Shown here in pieces: positions 15,150 through 22,585 of a stretch of DNA of 22,639 nt. This DNA is from JAGXLC01 sp964461045 (GTDB lineage: Bacteria > Bacteroidota > Bacteroidia > Bacteroidales > UBA12077). The stretch lies in assembly GCA_964461045.1 (NCBI GenBank), contig CAYWSJ010000055.1, positions 1 through 22,639 on the forward strand, written 5' to 3'. Below the pieces are notes generated by a model that did no database searches, was not told the DNA's origin, and worked only from the letters and a program-made list of their open reading frames with translations. Position 1 is the stretch's first letter. The number at the start of each line of letters is the position of its first letter. A program made the position numbers and the translations under genes.

Positions 15150-16966
15150 TGCGGGGAAGATTTTTCTGTATAGATAAAAGTTCGCTTCAGGATGAGGGGC
15201 AGGTTATTTTCCGATATTTGCCTGTTTGTGATTATTCTGACGCAGAAAATCGGCATCCGGTTTATCTGACAATCAAACCCTATGCGGTTGACTTTTTTTT
15301 CCATGGAAAGAATGTCTCCGGCGCGCAAGACGCCTCCGGTAATCATATCGTCAATACCTGCATCATGCGGCTGCCGTTGTCAATGAATCTTGCTGTTAAG
15401 GATAATCTTAGCTTCACTCTGCGAAAGGTATACCAGGATGATTATAAAATAAAACAAAAGCAGATTAAGCTAACAAAGAACAAAGCCCAGGCCTACTGGA
15501 ATTTAGATATCTTCCATCACGATGCCTTCAATCACCAGGAAGACGATATTACACTTTCGCTCCGAAATTTGCTCCTAGATTTTCTTTTTGATATGGAGCA
15601 CAGCAGTGTCTTTGAAGCAAGCCCCTCTTATGAAATTGCGGAAGTCCATCTGAAGGAAAATTTTTTCTTAAGCGCTATCGCCGCCAAAGCTTCTTATTAT
15701 TATTTACGAAAAATGTATGAAATAGCAGATAAAAAAGGCGGCGCCGATAACAGTTCGGAAAAGAGGATTTATGCCTTCCAAATGAAGGATGCCGAAATTC
15801 AGTGGCTAAACACCATCCGTGATGTTAGGGCCAGAGAATTATTTGGAGAAGGTTGCGGATGGTTTAAAACAGTTGAAGAAGAGTACAAGCCTGTCCTCTT
15901 TAATTTTGAAGGAAGAAAATGGCGAAGGCATCTGTACCCCATAACTCCCAAGAACCACGATAATTCTATCGATGGTGCAAAAAAGAATTTTCTCCGCAGG
16001 GTAAAAGCGAAGCTAAGAAATGAAAAACCACAATATGGGAATGAAGAGGATATAGAAAATTTGCGCATCCTCAGGGAATCAGCGCGATGGTTTTTACGAA
16101 GATATGATCCCCGAAGCGGCATGAAAGCTTTATGGCAATACAAAAAATGCAAAAACAATGAAGCCAGAATAATAATATTCGGGGTGGCGGTGTTAATACT
16201 TTTTTTTCTTATCGGACTAAATTGGGGAGCCCTGATAAAAGAAAACCAAGTATGGCCGTCAATATTTGTTTATGCCCTTATTTCGATATGTTTCCTGCCG
16301 TTGGCAATTATTGTTGTTTTCCGAAAGCTATCAGTCATCTTAACTGTATTCGGCATTTTAATGCCACGCCTGATTATGGCAACCGCTTCGGCGTGGCTTG
16401 TTTTTATCAGCACGGAAGAATTATGGAAAGTTTCTTTGGACCAGACTTTAAATCTGACAGATTTAATGCCGGCCATTTTGTTACTAGTTCCTGTTGTGGT
16501 CTTCATGGCTATTGAAATCCGTAATATTGCAACGGAAATTAGCGGCTGCCAACTCGCTGCTCGCCTTACTTCTGTTTTGCTTATCGGCTTTCTTTATTCG
16601 GTAATTATTGGTGCTTTTTTTATAGGTGTTGGCGGTGAAAAAATGCTTACCCGAAGCGGCTATCTCAGTGAGGCCGTTCAATCTTTTTCAAAATCCGATA
16701 AATTCGAAATTACCGGACAACTGAAGGAAGCTGTTCAACAGAATAAAAAATTAACCGACAGTGCACTTTATGAGCGGCTGAAGGATGTTCGCTATAATCT
16801 TTTTGGCCATAAGATTAATCTGAAATACGAAATTCCTTTTTTCTCAAAAGAAAAAACCCTCGATTTTTTTCCAGGGATGCTTCTTTACAGAGCTATTTTT
16901 GCCCTTTTCTTCGGTATTTTTATTCAACTGATATTTGAAGACAAGCCCATTACCGAGCCGTTGTAA
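15149..16966 (+). CDS. 605-aa membrane protein, cytoplasmic N-terminus plus six C-terminal helices; possible effector
   Basis: Unrecognised family. The first 335 residues are soluble and probably cytoplasmic, with a basic stretch just before the membrane (KNFLRRVKAKLRNEK; RWFLRRYDPR). About six hydrophobic helices follow: roughly 338-358 (IIIFGVAVLILFFLIGLNWG), 369-392, 396-421, 440-463, 480-508 and 573-597. A polar loop of about 65 residues between helices 5 and 6 probably faces the periplasm. A cytoplasmic sensing part with a compact helix bundle at the far end of a signalling operon resembles the plan of membrane effectors in bacterial stress or defence cassettes, though a transporter or sensor is equally possible. 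The TAATG overlap couples it to the receiver gene. No terminator is obvious after its stop codon. Confidence 0.8.
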   Translation: MRGRFFCIDKSSLQDEGQVIFRYLPVCDYSDAENRHPVYLTIKPYAVDFFFHGKNVSGAQDASGNHIVNTCIMRLPLSMNLAVKDNLSFTLRKVYQDDYKIKQKQIKLTKNKAQAYWNLDIFHHDAFNHQEDDITLSLRNLLLDFLFDMEHSSVFEASPSYEIAEVHLKENFFLSAIAAKASYYYLRKMYEIADKKGGADNSSEKRIYAFQMKDAEIQWLNTIRDVRARELFGEGCGWFKTVEEEYKPVLFNFEGRKWRRHLYPITPKNHDNSIDGAKKNFLRRVKAKLRNEKPQYGNEEDIENLRILRESARWFLRRYDPRSGMKALWQYKKCKNNEARIIIFGVAVLILFFLIGLNWGALIKENQVWPSIFVYALISICFLPLAIIVVFRKLSVILTVFGILMPRLIMATASAWLVFISTEELWKVSLDQTLNLTDLMPAILLLVPVVVFMAIEIRNIATEISGCQLAARLTSVLLIGFLYSVIIGAFFIGVGGEKMLTRSGYLSEAVQSFSKSDKFEITGQLKEAVQQNKKLTDSALYERLKDVRYNLFGHKINLKYEIPFFSKEKTLDFFPGMLLYRAIFALFFGIFIQLIFEDKPITEPL

Positions 16967-17006
16967 AGGTAGGGTGTTCTTTTATCGTTTAAGGAGGATT
17001 AAAGTA

Positions 17007-17126
17007 TTGCCCTGTTTTATTAACTTTCGTGCTCTACTTTGTGTCACGGGCTTTGCCATATCGGCTGCAGACAAGTCTCTAAATTCCTTTTTTACGTTTT
17101 CCAATGGCGCAAACAGGCTCCGGTAG
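17007..17126 (+). CDS. Possible 39-aa TTG-started ORF
   Basis: A textbook ribosome-binding site, AAGGAGG at 16991-16997, is nine bases before a TTG that opens 39 codons. The product starts with a hydrophobic stretch (FINFRALLCVTGFAISAADK) that looks like a short signal peptide or membrane segment, then ends after a polar tail. It may be the start of a once longer exported protein cut short by TAG at 17124. It is 40 bases after the operon and might be co-transcribed. No homolog recognised. Confidence 0.25.
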   Translation: MPCFINFRALLCVTGFAISAADKSLNSFFTFSNGANRLR

Positions 17127-17131
17127 AATAA

Positions 17132-17254
17132 GTTTTAAGTCTTTCAAAATGTTGTGAATATCCGGGGTGGGCTCATTGCGGCAGTAGAAGCTGTGATGTC
17201 AGCAACTGGGCAGAAGATGTCCGGGATATCTGGGAAGTCTGGCAGGAAAATTAA
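17132..17254 (+). pseudogene. Coding-like fragment without a start codon
   Basis: A frame open from just after TAA 17129-17131 to TAA 17252-17254 reads with protein-like composition: CCEYPGWAHCGSRSC, then NWAEDVRDIWEVWQEN. It is rich in Trp, Cys and acidic residues, unlike random AT-rich DNA, but has no credible start or ribosome-binding site. It could be the 3' end of a decayed gene, perhaps one that began at 17007 in a different frame. Family unknown. Confidence 0.3.
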
Positions 17255-17380
17255 AGCACATTGATAAGTTATCTATGTATGATCAGTCTGACATAAAACT
17301 GTAGCTTAAATTTAATGCAATTTATAATGCTTTTTTTTAATAGGCATTGTATTTTTCTATTTTGCAAGGGGATGTCACAA

Positions 17381-19888
17381 TTAATCTAAAATTTCGTTTG
17401 GTCTCCAATTTTCCTGAATTTCTTCCTCCAGCTCCTTGCGTGGCCGTCCATATAATTGGCGGGACTTTTTCTGTATATCTTTTTTGCGTTTTTCGGCAGG
17501 CCTATATTCCGGCAGTACAGTTTTAATATTAAATGGTGCGCTTACAGAGCCGTCGATCAGCAGTCTGAGATAAGCTTCATAATTGGACAACCCCATTAAA
17601 TCTGCCGGGGAGACAAGCCGACTCAATTCGTTGCTTATAACCTCAGCATCATCAAAACCGACTCGAAGGGAGACCAGTGTGCCAACGTTGCCAAGAATTC
17701 CCTCTTGAATCATTTTATAAAGCTGTGAAATATACTGGTTGGTAAGGGTTAGGGAAAGCCGATATTTTCGGGATTCCGATAGTATAGAGGCGAAGGTAGG
17801 CGTGGCCAGGTTCTGAAATTCATCCACATAAAGGAAAAAATCCCGTAAACCATTAGTTGTTGAACCATCTCGTCGCAAAGCCCCTGTAAACAGTTTACCG
17901 ATTAAAATCATGCCTAAGAAATGGCTGTTGGTTTGTCCTAATTGCCCTTTGCTTAAATTGACCAGGAAAATTTTTCCGTCATCCATTAGGTCCTTGAAGT
18001 TTAGCGCGGATTGTCGCTGGCCGAATATGCCCCGGACTAAGTCGTTATAAATAAAGCGGGAGAGCTTTGAGGTGATATAGGGGGCAATGTTTTTCAGTGA
18101 AGCATCGCTAAAGACTTGCTCGGCTTCTTCTTTCCAGAAATTGACCACATAGGGGTTTTGGCATTTTTTAATCAACTGCCGTCGAAATTTTTCGTTTTGA
18201 AACATTTTAGGCACGTCAAGGATCGAAGGGCGATAATCTTCAGGTTGTTCAAGGAGCAGCAACAGGGCGTTTCTCATGTACATTTCAAACATGGGGCCGC
18301 CGGTTTCTCGTAAATTATAAAGGGTATCAAAAATTTCAATCAAGTAATTGACAGAAAAATCCTTTTCAAAAGCATCCGTGACGTGCAGGGGATTCAAGCC
18401 GATGGGGTATTCCCGGTCGGTGGGATCAAACAGAACCACATCGTCAAGCCGGTGCCTTGGTATGGTCTTTAATATATCATCGATTAAGTTCTCGTGCGGA
18501 TCGATAACACCAACGCCGTGGCCGTTTTCAATGTCTTGCATAATCATGTGGTAAAACAGAGTGGATTTTCCGGTACCGGTCTGGCCGATAACATAGGCGT
18601 GCCGCCGGCGGTCCGGGGTATTGAAATAAACCTGACGCTTTCTGTTCATGTAGAAATGGTTGCCGATATGCAAACCGGATGACGGCATATCAGAAGGCGC
18701 CATTTTGGGATGGTGTTGATATGTATTGATTCCGGGATATTCAGCTGACTTTGGAAAAGGGAGCCGAAAGGCTGCAGTTGATTGGCTGATATCAAACAAG
18801 TAGCGCCAATGCCTTAATTGAGGTGGTGCCTGAGAAGGAATCCATATCTCAAAGTCCATGTTTTTTAAATTCGCCCGTGCAATAGAGAGCTGTTTTTTAG
18901 TGGCGGGGATATGCCAGTCATAGCCGCCGGCAAATCTGTCAGGATTTCCTTTTTGGAAAAACAGTTTGGGGTGGCCTGTATGTTCCGTAAATGATGCACC
19001 GCAGGTGTTTATTAATTCAGGCGACAAGGGCGCATTGGAGGCGAGTTGAACCTTCTTTAAAAATGCGGCATCCTGAAGGCTGGTAAGCATGTCCGAACAG
19101 TTTTCATAAAGCCTGGCAGCTTGTTTGTTTAAAAAAGGCCTAAGTGTATCAACTTCGTTGATATTCGTGCTTCCCAAACTGATCTGTGAATATTTTTCAC
19201 AACTGGAAATGTGATTTTCCATTTCTTTTTCATCCGTCTCGGTCAGGCCGTAAGGGCGCAGGCATATGCTGACAATACAGGGGTTATGCTGCATAAATAA
19301 TGCGCTGCAAAGACGCTCCCGGTTATCCAGGGGAAGCAGAAATGGAAATACATGATAGATTTGTGCATCATTTTGCTCTTTGGGATTATTACCCTGTATT
19401 TTAGTGCCAAATCCGATTGCTTTATTGGCGGTCTTACGGATGGTGTCCAGCGGGACGATGTCTTCCCTGCGAACGATTTCCGCGATATGGTTAAATTCAA
19501 AGGGGAAGATTAAGTATTTAAGTCTTGGCTTGTCATTTATTGCTGTAAATTCGTGAATGGGGAAATTGACATCCATAAGATTAAGTATGCACGCTGAAAA
19601 TCTTTCGGTAGCTTCCTTAGGGGTTTCTTCCTCTCCAGGTTTAAATTGTACCAAAAAATAGACGTGTATTTTATAGGGATTCGCTGGATCATAAAAATAT
19701 CGAAGTTCAATTGAGAATTCTTCCGACAGTTCATGAAGGCTGTGGGCAAAATCCATTTGCTGGGAAATCATTTTGGAAGCGAATTTCTCCGGGTCTGAAC
19801 TCTCAGTAGCCGGCATGACCTGCAATCCGGTCAGCTCAATGCCGAAAATAATACTTCCGGATTTTTTAATTGTCTGAATGGTGGTCAT
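17381..19888 (-). CDS. VirD4/TraD- or HerA-like ATPase, soluble, orphan
   Basis: 835-residue P-loop ATPase of the FtsK/HerA superfamily. The N-terminal 400 residues are unrecognised, with no membrane helix and a GIELTGLQVMP start. Walker A is GQTGTGKST at 435-443, preceded by RRRHAYVI and followed by the GVGVIDPHENLIDD segment and the FDPTDREYPIGLNPL motif seen in coupling-protein-like ATPases. Walker B is in FFLYVDEFQNLA (near 685), then ILSESRKYRLSLTLTNQYISQL, typical of TraD/TraG C-terminal ATPase halves. True VirD4 proteins start with membrane helices and sit beside T4SS genes; neither is seen. A role in DNA translocation or in mobile-element or defence biology is possible. The start is supported by GAAAGGG a few bases upstream on the minus strand. 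It is convergent with the long operon. Confidence 0.85.
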   Translation of the reverse strand: MTTIQTIKKSGSIIFGIELTGLQVMPATESSDPEKFASKMISQQMDFAHSLHELSEEFSIELRYFYDPANPYKIHVYFLVQFKPGEEETPKEATERFSACILNLMDVNFPIHEFTAINDKPRLKYLIFPFEFNHIAEIVRREDIVPLDTIRKTANKAIGFGTKIQGNNPKEQNDAQIYHVFPFLLPLDNRERLCSALFMQHNPCIVSICLRPYGLTETDEKEMENHISSCEKYSQISLGSTNINEVDTLRPFLNKQAARLYENCSDMLTSLQDAAFLKKVQLASNAPLSPELINTCGASFTEHTGHPKLFFQKGNPDRFAGGYDWHIPATKKQLSIARANLKNMDFEIWIPSQAPPQLRHWRYLFDISQSTAAFRLPFPKSAEYPGINTYQHHPKMAPSDMPSSGLHIGNHFYMNRKRQVYFNTPDRRRHAYVIGQTGTGKSTLFYHMIMQDIENGHGVGVIDPHENLIDDILKTIPRHRLDDVVLFDPTDREYPIGLNPLHVTDAFEKDFSVNYLIEIFDTLYNLRETGGPMFEMYMRNALLLLLEQPEDYRPSILDVPKMFQNEKFRRQLIKKCQNPYVVNFWKEEAEQVFSDASLKNIAPYITSKLSRFIYNDLVRGIFGQRQSALNFKDLMDDGKIFLVNLSKGQLGQTNSHFLGMILIGKLFTGALRRDGSTTNGLRDFFLYVDEFQNLATPTFASILSESRKYRLSLTLTNQYISQLYKMIQEGILGNVGTLVSLRVGFDDAEVISNELSRLVSPADLMGLSNYEAYLRLLIDGSVSAPFNIKTVLPEYRPAEKRKKDIQKKSRQLYGRPRKELEEEIQENWRPNEILD

Positions 19889-20087
19889 AAAGCAGGCCCT
19901 TTCTTTAGAAGTATTTTGGCAATCGAATAAAAAATTTGCCGAATCAGGTGGTTAAAGATTAAATCTGTACAAATAAATATAAGCAAATGTATTTGAATCA
20001 GATGTTATATTTATCTTTTTATCTCGTCTTATCATTAATAAGAGCCCAATGCAATTTTTCCGTGTTTTCAACAAAACGGATTTGTAA

Positions 20088-20102
20088 ATTAGAAGCTCTA
20101 AT
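20088..20102. promoter_or_regulatory. Short inverted repeat, possible operator
   Basis: ATTAGA and TCTAAT form a perfect 6-bp dyad around AGC in the divergent region, about 200 bases from each flanking gene. It could bind a dimeric repressor. Chance occurrence in A/T-rich DNA cannot be excluded. Confidence 0.2.
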
Positions 20103-20147
20103 ATTGAAAATTATATTATTTTTTCCTAAACTTCCATAGGAGTAATC

Positions 20148-20240
20148 ATGAATGCAATCGTACAGGTGCTTCCTTCGTTCTTTTTGAAAACATTTCCGAA
20201 TTTAAACGAAAAGACTTGTCGGCAATTGTCCGAAGATTGA
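20148..20240 (+). CDS. Possible 30-aa small ORF or decayed gene start
   Basis: AGGAG at 20138-20142 is five bases before an ATG that opens a 30-codon frame (MNAIVQVLPSFFLKTFPNLN..., ending RQLSED). In a neighbouring frame the same DNA reads TGASFVLFENISEFKRKDLS then AIVRRLKE and stop (20162-20248), which looks more protein-like. The pair may therefore be a frameshifted small gene. It lies upstream of and co-directional with the CvpA gene. Function unknown. Confidence 0.25.
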   Translation: MNAIVQVLPSFFLKTFPNLNEKTCRQLSED

Positions 20241-20298
20241 AGGAATAAAAAGCGGCGAGATAAAGTTCCACGAAATACAGGTGTTAAAGGAGAAGCAG

Positions 20299-20916
20299 AT
20301 GAACCCGTTAGATATGATTATTGTCGTAATTTTGGGGTATTTTGGCACGATCAGTTTCTTCCGCGGATTTGTAAAAGAAGCCTTTGCATTGGGAGGGTTG
20401 GGGTTAGGTATTATCCTCGCAAATGTGTTTTATTCGATGCTGGGCGACATACTTTTAAAATTCGTGGATTTTCCATCCCCTGCTATAGCAAATATCATGG
20501 GTTATTTGATTATTTTTATTGCTGTGGCTATTGCCATGTATGTCCTGGGTTTCTTAGCTGAAAAATTTGTCAAGCTGGTATTGTTGAAATGGCTGGATCG
20601 GTCACTGGGTTTCGTTTTGGGGTTTATCAAGGGGTTTCTGATCGTTGCTGTATTATCATTGGTCGTAGGCATTGTAATGCCTCGAAAGGCCACATTCATA
20701 CAAGAATCTGTATTGCTGCCCTATATTGAATCCTCTTATGTTTTTTTCCCGGATCATTTGCTTTCGATTATCAAGGAAAAAAAGAATGAATTTGAAATAT
20801 ATTTAGAAAAGCAGACTAAACCAAAATCAGATGAAAATAAATCTGAAAATCCCTCTAAACAGAAAAAGGAAGAATCTCAAGAATCAAAGGAAAAAACTGC
20901 TTCCGAAGCTTTATAG
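20299..20916 (+). CDS. CvpA-family inner-membrane protein
   Basis: 205 residues from ATG 20299, chosen because AAAGGAG (20286-20292) is correctly placed; a GTG at 20281 would add six residues without its own site. About four hydrophobic helices fill residues 1-130: MNPLDMIIVVILGYFGTISF; the GGLGLGIILANVFYSML segment; ANIMGYLIIFIAVAIAMYVL; and GFIKGFLIVAVLSLVVGIVM. The arrangement FRGFVKEAF followed by WLDRSLGFVLGFIKG is typical of CvpA/colicin V production family proteins. The tail after 160 is highly charged and low-complexity (KSDENKSENPSKQKKEESQE), probably disordered and cytoplasmic. The molecular role of CvpA proteins is poorly defined; they are linked to envelope homeostasis. The gene precedes an MlaFE-type lipid ABC transporter by 28 bases, which fits an envelope-maintenance unit. 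Confidence 0.85.
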   Translation: MNPLDMIIVVILGYFGTISFFRGFVKEAFALGGLGLGIILANVFYSMLGDILLKFVDFPSPAIANIMGYLIIFIAVAIAMYVLGFLAEKFVKLVLLKWLDRSLGFVLGFIKGFLIVAVLSLVVGIVMPRKATFIQESVLLPYIESSYVFFPDHLLSIIKEKKNEFEIYLEKQTKPKSDENKSENPSKQKKEESQESKEKTASEAL

Positions 20917-20944
20917 GTAAAAAAACCGCTCGGAGTTTTGATTC

Positions 20945-22582
20945 ATGCGCACAAATGATCTTGAAGCTCAATCTCAACTACTGATTGAAGTAAATAACCT
21001 CACTGTCTGCCGCGGTACGCAGGTTCTCTTTGATCGCGTGTCTTTTGAGCTAAATGCCGGTGATCGCATGGCCGTGATTGGAGGAAGTGGGTCTGGAAAA
21101 TCAAGTTTGTTTAAGGTGTTATTGGGAGGCGCGAGACACCCGGGTTTGGGTTTTACATTTTTGCAATGGCACCAAAATATATTTGTCAGTTTGGAGCAGA
21201 ATGGTGGGGGAAACGGTTTAAGAGGTAAACTGTTTAATAGAATTAAAAAAAATCGTTTTGTAGAACTGGTTGCGGAGTCACTCTACATTTTAGAGGGGAA
21301 TATTTGCTTGCAAGGTATCGATTGCAATAGAAAAAGGGCGTGGCAAAACTGGTTAACCATTAATTCCGGTGTCCTTTTTCAAACCGAGGCACTTTTTGAG
21401 GGTTGCAGCGTTCGTTACAATCTGAGTTATCCTCTTAAATATTCTGCGGGATCAAGCGGCGTTTTGAGTAAAGAGCAACTTGATGCCAATTTATATGAAC
21501 TCCTTCGGGATGTACAACTTTTAAACGGAAGCAAGGAAGATATACAAGGGCTGCTGAACCGCGATATTGATGATCTCAGCGGGGGGCAACGGAAAAGGAT
21601 TGCATTGGCTCGTGCTTTGGCCAATCATCCTGCCCTTTTACTGTTAGATGAGCCTTCCAGCGGATTGGATGGCAAAACAGCCAAAGCAATTGCAAAAACT
21701 TTGCATCGATTATGCAGCCAGCAAGGCACAACCGTCGTTTGCGTCACCCATGACCTGGATTTTGCCAAAAAATTGGGTTGTAATAAAGTTGCTGAGATCG
21801 ATGAGAAAGAAAGTTCAATTGTTATTAATGAATTTGACAGTATTGGAAAGACCTATCATGGTTCTCCGGCCCTTTTAGATAGTTCGAGCCATTATATCCG
21901 GCATTGCCTTTTGTACTTGTCAGCCCTGTGGGCGCGTTTAATGGAAATCTTTATAAATGGCGGAAAATTATGCATACCGGTGGCATTAATAGCCGGTGCC
22001 GGACTGGTTGTTCAAGCCATTGCTGGCCCGCGGCTTATCGAGCATTTTATGGTTCAAGGGGTTGTCGCCGGCGTTTTTTTCGGAATGGGGACCATAATGC
22101 CTGCGTTGCTGGTCATCGGTTTATGTGGGGGCGGCATAACAGGTGAAAGCGCTCAGAAAAAACATACCGATCAAATAGAATATCTCCGTATAATAGGTGT
22201 CCGGCCAGCATTGCTTTATGGTGTCCCGATTGTCACGGCAATGACAATTGTTCTTCCTTTTTTGGTCTGGATATCGGAATTTTTTATGTTGGGTGGCGGG
22301 AAAATGACTTTATTGGGTTTTCCCCATCAGACGGCAATAACAGCTGAAAAATTTTGGTTTGAGGCTTGGCGCCTTGTAGATGTGGAGATGTTGGCCCATA
22401 GCGGTATAAAAGGACTGAGTCATGGCGCAATTATTGGTTTGGTGTCAATTTGGTTCGGCTTTCATGCCCGTTCCGGCGAATCCGGCTTGCGAAACGCTAT
22501 TGCCGCATGCGTTATTTTTTCGTCGCTGTTTGTCATTTGTGCTGATGTTTTCTGGTCTTGGCTCTGGGCGGGGCGCTGGTAG
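20945..22582 (+). CDS. Fused ABC ATPase-MlaE-type permease (lipid transport)
   Basis: 545 residues joining two normally separate proteins. Residues 1-290 form an ABC ATPase: Walker A GGSGSGKS (46-53), a Q-loop in LFQTEALFEG, signature LSGGQRKR (211-218), Walker B LLLLDEPSSGLD with D235-E236, and an H-loop in VCVTHDLDF. An unusual segment of about 65 residues follows Walker A (PGLGFTFLQWHQ... to VAESLYILEGN). Residues about 305-545 form an MlaE/YrbE-like permease with about five helices and the TDQIEYLRIIGVRPALLYGV segment, matching the family's QIDAL...GIDP motif. MlaFEDB-type systems move phospholipids or other lipids between the membranes of diderms. No MCE-domain (MlaD) gene is fully visible; it may follow at the window edge. 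GGAG near 20932 serves as the ribosome-binding site. Confidence 0.85.
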   Translation: MRTNDLEAQSQLLIEVNNLTVCRGTQVLFDRVSFELNAGDRMAVIGGSGSGKSSLFKVLLGGARHPGLGFTFLQWHQNIFVSLEQNGGGNGLRGKLFNRIKKNRFVELVAESLYILEGNICLQGIDCNRKRAWQNWLTINSGVLFQTEALFEGCSVRYNLSYPLKYSAGSSGVLSKEQLDANLYELLRDVQLLNGSKEDIQGLLNRDIDDLSGGQRKRIALARALANHPALLLLDEPSSGLDGKTAKAIAKTLHRLCSQQGTTVVCVTHDLDFAKKLGCNKVAEIDEKESSIVINEFDSIGKTYHGSPALLDSSSHYIRHCLLYLSALWARLMEIFINGGKLCIPVALIAGAGLVVQAIAGPRLIEHFMVQGVVAGVFFGMGTIMPALLVIGLCGGGITGESAQKKHTDQIEYLRIIGVRPALLYGVPIVTAMTIVLPFLVWISEFFMLGGGKMTLLGFPHQTAITAEKFWFEAWRLVDVEMLAHSGIKGLSHGAIIGLVSIWFGFHARSGESGLRNAIAACVIFSSLFVICADVFWSWLWAGRW

Positions 22583-22585
22583 GAC

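Larger units (their letters stand above)
16967..17380. other. Intergenic region between convergent units, with decayed coding scraps
   Basis: Holds two weak coding-like stretches, listed separately (17007-17126 and 17132-17254). From 17255 to 17380 it is AT-rich. TAAATT and AATTTA form a stem at 17307-17324, and eight T residues follow at 17331-17338, but the stem is all A/T, so I do not call a firm terminator. No RNA gene was recognised. Confidence 0.6.
19889..20298. other. Divergent intergenic region
   Basis: AT-rich spacer between the minus-strand ATPase and the CvpA-type gene, so it should hold promoters for both. I saw one short dyad (20088-20102) and one small ORF (20148-20240). No clear sigma-54 element, RNA gene or long repeat was found, and the sigma-70 elements are not distinctive enough in this A/T background to call. 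Confidence 0.5.

Noticed and set aside
15149..16966. CorA-type Mg2+ channel call for the membrane protein
   Set aside because: CorA has two C-terminal helices and a GMN motif; here there are about six helices and no GMN at the expected place.
17300..17345. Bidirectional terminator between the convergent genes
   Set aside because: The stem is only A/T (TAAATT/AATTTA) and the T run is six bases away; too weak to call.
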